DNA from: Triplophysa rosa
Taxonomy: Eukaryota; Chordata; Actinopteri; Cypriniformes; Nemacheilidae
Reading direction: 5' to 3'
NCBI RefSeq assembly: GCF_024868665.1
Contig: NC_079902.1
Span: 10,980,266 to 11,044,265, forward strand
Length of the DNA: 64,000 bases
A program made the translations under genes and the position numbers. The notes below the pieces were generated by a model. The model was not told the DNA's origin, did not search any database, and saw only the letters and a list, made by a program, of their open reading frames with translations. Positions 14,301 to 23,890 of this stretch are shown here, piece after piece (position 1 is the stretch's first letter; each line of letters starts with the position of its first letter).

Positions 14301-15569
14301 AGGACCTGCAGTGGTAATGAGGCCTGTATTTGGATTAATAACAAATGGATTCTCATGTTGTTGTATTTTGTACTGCATCAGATATTTGATCTTAGGATGT
14401 TTTGGTACGACTCTGACCAATGCAACAGGGGAGTGAGGTGGAGAAAACTCACTTATAGTAATTTTGTAAATGCTCTTTTCAAATGTAATATTTTTAATGT
14501 ATTCATTGGGAGATCTCACCCTCACAACTACCACCGAAGAAAATTTTGGTGGATTCCCCTTGTCCTTGGCCTGCAAGGTCAGGTTGTACCCAAAATTATA
14601 ACCCTCCCATTCCACATCCTTGATGGCTTTAATTTTGTATTCTTTACTTCCAGGACTCCTCCTGAAGGACTCGAACTGCTGGAGTGGATCTCCAGCGACG
14701 ATGCTCAAAGAAGCAATCTCACCATTTTGCCCTTCATCACAGTCCTCCACAGTCACATACGCATAAGTGGAATCTTTGATTCGGTTTAGTGGAGTTAAGG
14801 GGACAGCTGTGATAACAGGTGCATGTTCATTGGCCTGCAGTACGTGCACCTTTAGCTTCGCTGTGCTACTGCTGCTGCTCCCATAGAGCTTCAAGCCTCT
14901 GTCTACAGCCAACACATCCATCTCATAAAGTGCCACCTTTGAGTAATCCAGCTTGCCTGTCAGAGTTATGACCCCGCTGGTAGGATGAATGGAGAAGATG
15001 TCAGTGTGGTCTTTAAGAGTGAAATAAAACTCTCCATTGGTGCCTGTGTCAGCATCTGAGGCGAAGACTTTGCCAATACTTGTTCGGACGGCTGAGCTTT
15101 CAGGTACAAAAAAACGATATGTCGTTGGTGAGAAAAGCGGTCTGAGGTCGTTCGTGTCCAGAATTTGCAGTTTTACTTGCGTTTGAGTTTCAGAACCAGT
15201 TTGTCTTTCAATGGCATTTATAGTCAGTAGATAGTGGTCTTTAACTTCCCTGTTAAGAGTGGCAGAATTTCCTCCTCTGGTCCTTATACGCAGGAAACAG
15301 AAATTACCCAAAACATAGTTCTCAGCTTTGAATAAATTCTCGTGGTCCCCAGATTCTATTAGGTACCAAATATCCCAAGACTGATTTGTCATAAAAATGC
15401 CCATCTTAGTCTGGGATTCAACAAAGGTTTTTGCTGCTGAGTTTTCATATATTGTTACATTGTAAATGGAATGAGTAAACTGAAAGGGAAATTCATCATC
15501 CATATGCTGGGCACATATGCAACTCCACACAAACAGCACGAGAAGATGGTTAATCCAGGATTTACCCAT
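1..15569 (-). CDS. fat1: FAT atypical cadherin 1, 5' part (partial gene)
   Basis: This is the N-terminal part of a giant single-pass cadherin that acts at the plasma membrane in cell-cell contact, planar polarity and growth control. Coding exons, read on the minus strand, are 15587-12311 (exon 2, ATG at 15569), 10721-10407, 9339-9278, 7617-7303, 5459-5249, 4691-4552, 3144-2869, 2796-2586 and 2387-1 (exon 10, cut by the window edge). Every junction has AG/GT borders and matching phase, giving 2392 codons without a stop. The first 130 residues ([26 protein letters not shown]) and the exon sizes match vertebrate FAT1 rather than FAT2, FAT3 or FAT4. About 22 of the expected 34 cadherin repeats are encoded here; the laminin-G, EGF, transmembrane and cytoplasmic parts lie beyond the left edge. 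Whether this is the a or b teleost copy cannot be decided from the window. Confidence 0.96.
2586..10721 (-). CDS. fat1: fat1 exons 3-9: cadherin repeats 10-15
   Basis: Seven short exons of 315, 62, 315, 211, 140, 276 and 211 bp carry repeats 10 to 15. Linkers seen are DVNDNAP (exon 3), DENDNSP (exon 5), the atypical [10 protein letters not shown] (exon 6), NVNEHRP (exon 8) and DNNDNAP (exon 9). The 62-bp exon 4 at 9278-9339 encodes only [25 protein letters not shown] sequence bridging two halves of repeat 11; it has no start codon and is recognisable only by its flanking AG/GT and phase fit. Introns between them range from about 70 bp (2797-2868) to 1.8 kb and hold most of the mobile DNA listed below. 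Confidence 0.94.
3530..3690. repeat. Degenerate AGAACC/GGTTCTT-type MITE in a fat1 intron
   Basis: The stretch contains AAGAATCTTTAACATC, GGAATGGTTCTATT and GAAGAACCTTTAATG, matching in style the better-preserved element at 42.72-42.91 kb. The rest of the 1.4-kb intron 3145-4551 shows no gene. Confidence 0.5.
5580..6748. mobile_element. Long-inverted-repeat DNA element (foldback) in fat1 intron 5
   Basis: Two arms, about 5580-5985 and 6345-6748, are near-perfect reverse complements, separated by a spacer of about 360 bp. The outer ends are TGGAGCGATTTTAGTCTC and its complement, flanked by TA on both sides, which suggests a TA target duplication of Tc1/mariner type, though no transposase is present. 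Each arm carries CCAAT-like motifs (GCCAATCAGA, ACCAATCATA) and repeated subterminal words of the form ACGYGYGTAAA. Short open frames on opposite strands (5789-6046 plus and 6284-6565 minus) are the same sequence in the two arms and are not genes. Confidence 0.85.
8102..8696 (-). mobile_element. Solo LTR, 595 bp, in fat1 intron 4
   Basis: The element starts TGTCAGGGAC and ends GACCGTGACA on the plus strand and is bracketed by the identical 5-bp sequence CTGTT (8097-8101 and 8697-8701). TG...CA ends plus a 5-bp duplication are diagnostic of an LTR-retrotransposon insertion. Read on the minus strand, a TATA-like TTTATATA lies about 220 bp in, and an AATAAA about 70 bp before the end, the right order for a U3-R-U5 unit. 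No internal gag-pol sequence adjoins, so it is a solo LTR. A 125-codon open frame inside (8060-8437) is A-rich and low-complexity and is not supported as a gene. Its 3' end resembles the element at 27.2-27.6 kb. Confidence 0.85.
8705..9220. mobile_element. MITE-like repeat with TTAAAGGGG ends
   Basis: The left end TTAAAGGGGTCATATGA and the right end TTTCCCTTTTAAA are an imperfect inverted pair, spanning about 516 bp immediately downstream of the solo LTR. The interior contains CCAAT-like boxes and no coding frame. The end sequence is a common form among cyprinid non-autonomous repeats; family assignment is from general recollection, not a search. Confidence 0.6.
11269..11697. mobile_element. 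Inverted-repeat MITE (GTTCACCC family), copy in fat1 intron 2
   Basis: It opens with TTTAAAGGGACAGTTCACCC and closes with GGGTGAACTGTCCG, its reverse complement. The interior carries further inverted pairs (TCGAGTTGTTCCAAAT against TTTGGAACAACTCGAGG). Other copies of the family in this window are at 19,479-19,646, 51,003-51,340 and 59,768-60,080 (full length or nearly so), with fragments at about 11,857-11,990, 37,411-37,550, 44,886-44,918, 62,579-62,650 and 63,797-63,905. Confidence 0.85.
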
Positions 15570-15587
15570 ATTTAACCAGGATTTACC
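12311..15587 (-). CDS. fat1: fat1 exon 2: signal peptide and cadherin repeats 1-9
   Basis: A 3277-bp exon, the usual oversized second exon of FAT1. After the ATG comes a hydrophobic leader ([15 protein letters not shown]) typical of a signal peptide, with the mature protein starting near residue 22. Linker motifs closing successive repeats are visible: DTNDLRP, QANEHAP, DTNNNAP, NLNDNAP, DANDNSP, DVNDNAP and DVNENLH. Repeats 3 and 6 have degenerate linkers, as in the family. The exon ends inside repeat 10 in phase 1 at a GTGAGT donor. The acceptor is CTGTTTCAG at 15588. A 212-codon open frame on the opposite strand (14151-14789) is an antisense shadow. Confidence 0.96.
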
Positions 15588-16054
15588 CTGAAACAGGTAA
15601 TTACAACGCCAACTGGAAAAGAACAGAGCAACAGGTTGGATGAGAATATTCGACTAAAAGGTTGAGGATTTTTAATAAATGATTGAAATCTGATCAAAAC
15701 GAAAATCATTAGACAAGAAAAAAAGCACGTATCTTTAGTAATAATTCAAATGTTTCAACAAGTTTTGTTTTCACCTTTGATTCAGCTTGACTCTTGTTTA
15801 TTTGATCAATTAATAAACTCGTAAACGCAAGTTTGTTCTTACATTCGCAAGTTGATCTTAGTTAAACCAAATGATGGGCACCTCTAATAGCAGGTGACTA
15901 CAGGCTACGTTCTGTACAGATTTACCACCGAAGAATCAAAATTGGTTATGCATAACTATAGTATTCTTTCCGGTAACGTCAAACATAAACAATTATGCAC
16001 ATAGTAAAACAGCTCTGTCTTTATTCTTAATAAGAAGCTTTAGACGTCACTTAC

Positions 16055-16200
16055 CATGACAGCAGAAATATATTCGTCTTCTACAGTTTGCGAACTTAAG
16101 GAGCACCTCAGACACTCCAGCGCATCAAATCTCAAGTATTCCCTATAAACAATGCGGTCTGAAAACTCCACATTACCCGGAGACAACACACGCGCGCTCT
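16055..16200 (-). promoter_or_regulatory. fat1: Probable fat1 exon 1 and promoter region
   Basis: A strong donor (ATG|GTAAGTGACG, read on the minus strand) ends at 16055 and would splice to the exon 2 acceptor at 15588 across a 467-bp intron. The upstream DNA to about 16290 is the most CpG-rich stretch near the gene (several GCGCGC), against an AT-rich background, as expected of a vertebrate promoter. I cannot locate the transcription start precisely; the 5' limit given is a guess. The final three bases of this exon form an ATG in frame with exon 2 (see findings). No other splice donor of similar quality is seen nearby. Confidence 0.5.
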
Positions 16201-17978
16201 AAGAGTCTGTCAGCGAAGCGGTGTTGCGCGCTCTGACGCGCACTGATGCTCATGATTATTAAGTGAGTGAGCGCGCTCCATGATGTCACCAGTTTGTTAT
16301 TGACTACAAGATGCGTTGTTGGCTATCTGATGCGTGAGTGTGGGGGGGTATGTAAAAGATCAACAAGATATTTTTCAACAAGAGACAATCCATTTGCCGA
16401 GATTTCGAAGCCTACGTCTTGAATTCAGTAAAGACGATTAGTGGATTTTTTTATTATAATATGTGAGGAAAATATGAGCCATGTTTGTGGTAAATAGATA
16501 ATAAGGGTGCACTGGGTGGCATTCAAAATTGTGTTTAGCTATCTTTTGTTTCTCTTTATTAAATCACTTCCAGATTTTCTCCTCAATGAAAGACAACAGA
16601 AAACAAAGCCCATAGTTGATTTACCTTTAACTGTATTGGCACTTGCGTTGTAACAGTACAAATGATACATGCAAGATAAAAGCTGTAACACTGCATTGAT
16701 TTCACAAGAGTGGTGGTTATGTATTGGATAATTCTTTGAGCAAACAGTGTTGTGTTTCCATCTCAATCTAACATGTTATTTTCATTCGACTTCACAGAAA
16801 GACTTCAGCATATTGCTGTTGTCTGTGTGATCTATACTCTCTCTTTGGATGCTAAAGATGAGGGCATGGCTGTATAATACTGCTGAAGAGAGAAAAAGCG
16901 CTTATCTTTTGTATGCCCCATCAGATGTCTTTTCTTTTATCTTTATGCAAAAATTTTGAATTGCAAACAGGTTCAACAATTTGTCGATACAATGTTCACA
17001 GTAAATGAAGAATTTATTAAAAAACAGAATGACAGTAAAATTGCAGCTATAATAACACTTAAACCTAAACATCTTTCAAACGTTACAATGAGAATAGAAT
17101 GTAGAATGCAGTTTTGTAGTGACATAGTGTGAATCTTGGACAGTGAAATAGCGCTGTTGCCATCTTATGTGTGTGGATCCATGACAAAAACATCAACTGT
17201 TCTGCCTTCACTCTATTAGCTCTGGTCACAAAGTATGAGACAACCTAACAATAACATTTGGAAGGCATATAATAACAGATTTAAGTTTACAGCTATCATG
17301 TCAGAATTCACAAGGCATATAAAAGCAAACATATTTTCTAAACGGTTTATCCTGGAGTTAGAAAGTGGTGCATCTTTGTATAAATATATTTGCATAAATC
17401 GACTGGATTGTTTTCAAATGAGTGTAATGACAATGTGTATTTTAACATAAATGCAAATGTTTTGTTTAAATGAGTTATATTTTGAAAGGTTTGGTTCGAG
17501 TTGTCCTCACTGCATCCTTTTAATCTCTCTAGTGTCTTTTAAACACATGGTCAAGTGACATCTCCAACAATGTCAAGGAGGTGATAGGCTATGTTGCATA
17601 CGGTAAATGGTTCCTTATTTATGAAAGCATGTCCACTCCATGTGCTACATCATGACTCAAGCCATTATAAGCGTAAAGAAATACATTCAACAGTGTGCGC
17701 TTATCTTTAATAGAATAAAATTGGATCATGCCTTTGTGAATACATGAAAGATACTTTGGCACTGATCAGTAACCATTTAAGTTGTTTTTAATTGGTTTAA
17801 AATTGAATTTCGACAACACGAGTCATCGTCAGATTAGTCCGACTAAGGGATTAATTAATGTGACTGTCATATCGCTAAAGACACTTATCGTACTGTATGT
17901 GTATTGGGATACCTTCAAAACGCCAGCAATGAGTATTGATGGATGTTATGTGTGGATGGTTTTAATTCAGAGCTTTAA

Positions 17979-18497
17979 TACAAGGTGGCACTGAGCATAG
18001 CTGTTGGGCTTTCTGGTATTTCATTTATTGTGAACTCTTGGGAGGTTTGGTTTGACTCGGCTTCTGGTATGTGTGGCACACCTGCAGAGCAAAGATTAGA
18101 GAAGATTTATCTGGGGTCTAAAAAGAACCAGTTTGCCATTGATTTGTGGTCAATCTATCATTTAATCTTGCTTACTGCAGCTGCTATTGCTTCTCCTCGG
18201 GTAGGGAAGATGTCTCTCCTCTACCAGTCTGGAACAGGAAGTGTTGTATGGCCTTTAGGCATCATTTCTACACAAAACGATTCTAAACAGATTGTCTGTT
18301 TACAGGATGTCACTCGGTGTAGTGTGTTTACCTGGCTTGAGATTTCTGGTGCATTCTCCAATATGCTAGAGAAGCATCAACAGGCATTTATCTGGTCCAT
18401 TTTCCAAACCCATGCTTTGGACATTATGAATGGAGTTTATTTAACTCTTTGTCTGCAGTGTGCACTAATACTACTAACTGAGGGCTTTACTATCTAG
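17979..18497 (+). other. Unrecognised open reading frame, 170 codons
   Basis: The frame opens after a TAA at 17,976 and has no ATG before its first conserved-looking stretch (SIAVGLSGISFIVNSWEVWF); a GTG would be needed to start it, or an upstream exon with an acceptor such as ATACAAG. The translation has two hydrophobic stretches (LWSIYHLILLTAAAIAS and GVYLTLCLQCALILLTE), suggesting a membrane protein fragment, and several cysteines. I do not recognise it. In AT-rich DNA of this length one such frame by chance is plausible, so it may equally be nothing. Confidence 0.15.
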
Positions 18498-19478
18498 ATA
18501 TAGCAAATTATTAGGAATATTCTGCACATTTTTGACATGATTCTCTTCTGCATTGGTTTATATGAACGGGATTTTGAGACATTACCTCACTAAGTGTTGT
18601 CACAGCATGATTTATGAGTCATGAGTTATTTTCAAGTTCCACATTCAGGGGGCATACATTTTTTGCATACAATCACCTGTTCACGCTTAAATACTGAAGA
18701 TGCGTTTGTGAGGTAATTTATCAAAAATGATTTCAATTGATGTCAGCTGTAACTATAGATTAATAAGCTCCTAACAAACTACGGGCACGGGAAAAGCTGG
18801 GAATATAAACTAAAAAAGCAGATAAAAGGACAATTGAAAAAGACATTTATTGAGTCAAATATCAAAATATCCTCTAAAGGTGTTTCTAGCCTTTATGAAT
18901 TTCCAACTATTTTACGAGGCGTCTTTTTCATATGAACTTATTTGATATGAATCATACAAAAATGTAAGACTATTAGGCAGAAAAAAAGCAAAAATAGAGC
19001 CCCACCAATAAACTTAACCATAACTTTCCAAAAAGCTGATTTTACTAAGGCTGCGTTTACGCCACCAGCGACTGGCAGGGATCTTATTTATTTTAATGGG
19101 AGCTTAGCGACTTCAAGCAACACGAGCAACTGTTGGTGACAGAAAGTGACGCAACAAAGTTAAGAAAGGTTCTTGAGTGACTTTCGAAGCGAATACCAGT
19201 CAAACGAGCTTGTGTCATCCGTCTCTTTTAAGTTACTGAAGAAAACTGTAGATTTAGTTACTCATTTGTAGTAAGTAAATTCAGATTTTATATTATATTT
19301 GATGAAAGGATGAATGGATGAATGGAAAAACTGACGGACCCAAACCCGGTCAATATGAAATAACATTAAACATCCAGCAGCAGTGACGTTTATAACTGTA
19401 CGTAAGACAACCAGGAACGCGTCCCGCCGACCTCACAGAAAGAGACAAGTGATACACAGCGACAAAGTCACAAAATGC

Positions 19479-19646
19479 TTAAAGGGATCGTTCACCCAAA
19501 AACAGAAATTCTGTCTTCATTTACTCACCCTCAAGTTGTTCCAAACCTGTATACATTTCTAAAGTATTTTAAACAGGTTTGGAACAACTTGAGGGCAAGT
19601 AAATGATGACAGAAGTTTCATTTTTTGTGGGAGCTATCCCTTTAAA
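19479..19646. mobile_element. Short copy of the GTTCACCC MITE family
   Basis: A compact 168-bp copy that is almost only the two terminal arms: AAAGGGATCGTTCACCC at the left and GAGCTATCCCTTTAAA at the right, with TCAAGTTGTTCCAAACCTGT mirrored by ACAGGTTTGGAACAACTTGA. It should fold into a single long hairpin. Confidence 0.85.
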
Positions 19647-20887
19647 ATGTAAGATTATCCAACTTGTATAATAGTTACAAATTGCCATTTCATTGTGTTA
19701 GTGTTTCAACCAAAAGCATCTGCTTCCCCCTCATTGGAAATGCAAGGTATAACTATCAACCTAAATCAGCGGGCCTGAAGAATGTACTCCATCAAACATG
19801 TCAGGACACATTTGTCCTTGAACAGGTCTATTAGTCATGCACAATTTAACAAGCAACAATGAGGATGTTAAGTAACCACATCACAGGCCTTTCCCCTCGA
19901 CTGGCAGCCCTTCACTCACAGCTGTCCCGCCAGCTGAGAGATGTTCTAGAGCGCACGGTCCTCCTTACTAATCACTCGCTCATAGTCGCTTTGAATTGCA
20001 GATTAATCAGGGCACTTGTGCATCAGTTTAGATGGGAACGTCTTTGCAATGCCTTTGTGTAGAAACTAGATTTGTGTGGAGAGACATTCAGTTGCATGCT
20101 TGTGCTACGATGTACTTATACCCTTTGGATGACTTCTTGGTCATCTTACCCTACGATATTCAAAACCAAACAAGGAACACACTGACTTTCCTTGGTGCAG
20201 TTCAAGGCTTTCAAAATCACTGAAATGCTCCATTGTGAAGCTGACTTTCGGACTCCATCGGTGAATGCTGCAGCTGCTATGCCAAATGGAGACTCAATCA
20301 CATGGTCACTGGAGTTTAACCTGCTGTTTTCTCTATTTCCACAGCCTTGCCCTCAATGCCATCTATACGGTTCGGCTCCTGCTGAAAGCTATTCATCACC
20401 CTGTCACCTGCTACAGCCTGACCCGCTACCCAACTGAACTGCTCCTAATGGACCATCATACTCGCCTGACTTCATCCCATTTAGCATGGAGCACAACTCT
20501 GCTCTGGCTTGGTCAGAGATGTTATGCCGTATGAAGATGGATTTGTGGGCTCAGCCACGCCTCTGCTGGGTTGTATCTACTCAGCACTATGATGACAGGA
20601 AACATGTGCATGATTTGAGTGGAGTGTGAGTGAAATTGAATGAAACGGGTTATTTTTTACTCTGCAAGAGAGAAATGCAAGCTTAGTAATAATCAATGTG
20701 ATTTATGTCACCTTTATACCCTTTAGTGTTTTAGTATGTGGAGAGCAAGAGGATAAAAGTTTTTCGGTTTATATTCGAATGGTAGAATTTATTAAACCGA
20801 TTGCTTTGTTGTTTTCTCATTTTATGCTAATTATTGTGCTGTATTACATTATCTGATGTATTTCTTCTTATTCATTTCATTGAATGA

Positions 20888-21084
20888 ATAGAATATCATC
20901 AACCCATGGTTGGGTTAAGAAAGGGACAAACCCAGCCGTTGGGTTATAAATTAAACCATGCTGGGTTGTTTCAACCCATGGTTGGGTCAAACATGGACAT
21001 TTTCTAGGTTAATTTAACACAACGGTTGGGTTTGTTCCTTTATGACCCGACTGGGTTGAAATCAACCCAACATTTTTTCACTGT
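20888..21084. repeat. AACCCA-rich inverted-repeat element
   Basis: The words CAACCCATGGTTGGGTT, ATGCTGGGTTGTTTCAACCC and GACTGGGTTGAAATCAACCC recur over 200 bp, forming several overlapping hairpins. This composition is typical of a small fish MITE; no gene. Confidence 0.7.
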
Positions 21085-21195
21085 TTAGTAAGCCAGCCCC
21101 TGAACTGTACATGGAAACAAAACTGTCGTTGGTCACTTTTCATGCTTTTAAATGGTTTCTACCTGTTTAAGTGGATAAAATGGGATACAATGCAC

Positions 21196-21455
21196 TCTAA
21201 AAAAATGGTGCTATATAGCACTAAAAGTGTTTCTTGTAATCATAGTGAACCACTTTTAATACTATATAGCACCATATCTTGGTGCTTCAGTGGTTCTTCG
21301 GCTGTTCTTTGGGATGACTGAGGTGCTATAGCACCGTTTCCATATATGTTAAGGACCTTTGAAGAACCACTGAAGCACCAAGATGTGGTGCTATATAGCA
21401 CTAAAAGTGGTTTCCCTATGATTACGAGCCAAGAACCACTTTTAGTGTTGTGTGG
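21196..21455. mobile_element. MITE with TATAGCAC hairpin arms
   Basis: GTGCTATATAGCACTAAAAG appears at both sides, and the centre has AAGAACCACTGAAGCACCA mirrored by TGGTGCTTCAGTGGTTCTT. The whole 260 bp could fold into one large stem. It is related in style to the AGAACC elements at 3.5 and 42.7 kb. Confidence 0.75.
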
Positions 21456-21832
21456 TCATAAAACTATACAAAACGAAAATATTATTCTACCTCATTATGT
21501 TGCATTTTTTGTAATTGTGTTTATAGTCTGGTTGTCTTGTGGCTCACTCTGTGACAGTATGAGAATACTTTATTGACTTCAGCATTTTTTGTTAGTATTG
21601 CTAAACAACGTGCTTTGGCTTCAGCTTACAGAGTTGGGGTTTCTCTTCTAGTCTTTCTAACTTCCTCCCAAAATAAATGTTCTGTCCGCTGTGTCTTTTA
21701 TCTTTCTTTCTCTGTCTGTGCTACATATGGAGCATTTTCGTGTATTTTTTATCAGAAGAGACTGATGTAATTCTTCTACATGAAATGGACATGGAATTTG
21801 ATAATCTGCTAAAGTCTGAGTGATGTTGTTTT

Positions 21833-21853
21833 GCTGTTGTTGTTGTTGTTGTT
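21833..21853. repeat. (TTG)n microsatellite
   Basis: Seven uninterrupted TTG-type triplets (TGTTGTTGTTGTTGTTGTT) in non-coding spacer. Confidence 0.9.
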
Positions 21854-22166
21854 ATGATAAACAATTGGTTGCTATTGTTAGTGACTTGTAGATTTACAGG
21901 ATTGTTGTTCCGTCTTGTTAGATGGGCATTTTACATAAAAAGAGTGAGATTATTATACAAAGCATACATTTAAATAAAAGCTTTTTTTGTCATTGAGAAA
22001 TGCTGGTGTGTGTCTGTATCATTTAGGAACTACGTTTGAGCCTTGACAGAAATAACAGCACTTACATTTTTTTGAGGATTAATTTATAGGATTAAAATAA
22101 TTTGTTAACACCAGTGGCCAGAATTCATCATCTATCAAAGAATTTAACAACTTGCCACATACTCAT

Positions 22167-22495
22167 TGTAATAAAGCTCAATAAAACAGGAAGGAAGCAG
22201 GCTGGAACCGGCAAACATTAAAACATTTAATCAAAAATAAATACACCAAAAATACAAAAGTAACAAGCCGACAGCCCCTCGCAGACGACTGCCGGCAACA
22301 CAAACATAAACAAAACTTAATTAATGTCCGGGCCCGGTCCTCTCTCGCCGTATGCTCCTGCCGCTCGGCCTTTTATGCTTCCGATCTCCTCCGTGGGAGA
22401 TACGAGGCCGGTGGCGCCCAGCTGGCGCTCATTATCAACACATCACCGGCCTCGCTTGCTCCTCCCACGGCTCTCGTCACGCCTCCCTCGTCACA
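22167..22495 (-). mobile_element. Solo LTR, 329 bp, GC-rich
   Basis: Bracketed by CTCAT on both sides (22,162-22,166 and 22,496-22,500), with ends TGTAATAAAG and CTCGTCACA on the plus strand. Read on the minus strand it begins TGTGACGAGGGAGG, has a TATA-like CATAAAAGGCC about 115 bp in, and ends TTTATTACA. It stands out as a GC-rich block in AT-rich spacer. There is no adjoining internal region. Overlapping short open frames (22,324-22,543) belong to the LTR and are not genes. Confidence 0.85.
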
Positions 22496-22655
22496 CTCAT
22501 GTTTTTTTTTCATTGTGACTATAATGAACTTAATACTCACTGAAGGTGTTATACCATGGAAGTCATAGTCACATTTATTTTATAACAGTTTAACAGCTAA
22601 TTTTTTATTATATGGATAGAAAATGCATGTCTCATCTCATCTTAAAATAACACAA

Positions 22656-23890
22656 TGGGCCTCATTCATGAACATTCGTAAATATATGAGTAAACTCCGA
22701 GTAATTTGCGCGTTAAACAGACCTACCTGAAAACTTTCATACGGATTCACACTTCGTAAACGTCAGATTTCGTAGTAAAATGTGTGTACGTTAATGAGTT
22801 CCAATCATTCGTGAACAGGGCGCGCATGCACGCTCATTCACAATTAGCATAATCCCCACCTATGAATTACTGCTATGCAAATTACGTATCTCGGAATGCT
22901 GGAATCCTCTGGACTTCCTTCTCTGGTTTGGGTACACAGTTATCCTGTTTATTACTAGTATCTTATTTCAAACAATATTACTTAATATGAAAATGCAGGA
23001 CCAATTAATTTTAACTTCTCGACTGTTGTGTATGATAGTTGGTCAATGTAGTGTTTGTCCCTCCTCTTCTCCACTGTGATTGGACGGCTGTGTAAAAAAG
23101 GACAGTGATGAGCAGCTCTGCGTTTTACCCAAAGTTAAAAAGTAAAAATGATTAAAGACAGGGCAAAAGAACGCGTGAAATATTATTATGATACATAGTG
23201 CATCAAAATGCAATGTCATCAGTTTGTCTAAAAGAATACAGAATGTTACGTGCGGTTTTACGCACTATTTACATGTGGTATGGAGCAGGTGTACATTTCT
23301 TTTGTACCAACTAACATTTTGAAAATACGAACATTTTCATGAATACAAAAATTTACGTCAAAACGGCTTTACGAACGATTTACACAAAAAAATGTGTTTG
23401 TTCAAATGATGTCCATGGGAACATGGCAAAGATTATCTGTCAGTGCAACAGAAACAGTTTTGCATTGCTATATCCCCATGCTACAATGCTCATCTATGCA
23501 CACGCAGCCCTTTCCTCTGAAATGAAGGGGCAGAATAAATAATGATGCAGATACACCATCTGTCTCTGCGTGAATGTGCTACACCCCTGCACTACACAAT
23601 AGTAAGCAAGGCCCATAAATTCACTCCAACCACCTTTATGAATTTGCCTCCACAGACACAAAAAACAATACATTTTTATGCCCACGAACAATAAATTGGT
23701 TCAATTTATGCACCGCCACCATTATGTTTTGTCAAAAGAACTTATGCGACTTTTTTGTACGTTCTCTCTTTTCAGCATTTCAAGTGCAACAAATGCTTGT
23801 TTATTCTGCAACAGTACAAACACTTCCCAATATAAATACATGTTCTGCATCTATGGGGGCCTCATAAAAAGAACAAGCAACTATGGCTGA
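22656..23890. mobile_element. Probable DNA-transposon relic starting GGGCCTCATTCATGAAC
   Basis: The 5' boundary word GGGCCTCATTCATGAACATT and internal near-repeats of the form TTCGTAAA and TTTACGAACGATTTACAC suggest a decayed non-autonomous element, with mirrored words at 22,740-22,760 and 23,350-23,390. A second GGGGGCCTCATAAAAAG occurs at 23,857 but in the same orientation, so the right limit is uncertain. No transposase is readable. Confidence 0.35.

Larger units (their letters stand above)
16300..20880. other. Gene-poor spacer between fat1 and asah1, first part
   Basis: Apart from the short MITE at 19.5 kb I recognise no gene. The stretch contains an unusual 170-codon open frame (17,985-18,497, plus) and, at 19,860-20,530, several overlapping short frames in DNA somewhat richer in GC than its surroundings. 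Neither has a motif, a start context or splice arrangement that I can tie to a known family. Confidence 0.5.

Noticed and set aside
14151..14789. 212-codon open frame on the plus strand
   Set aside because: It is antisense to fat1 exon 2, which is fully explained on the minus strand; the length reflects codon bias of the cadherin repeats.
19859..20534. Cluster of short plus-strand frames
   Set aside because: Three frames overlap without splice signals that would join them, and I recognise no family; insufficient to call a gene or pseudogene.
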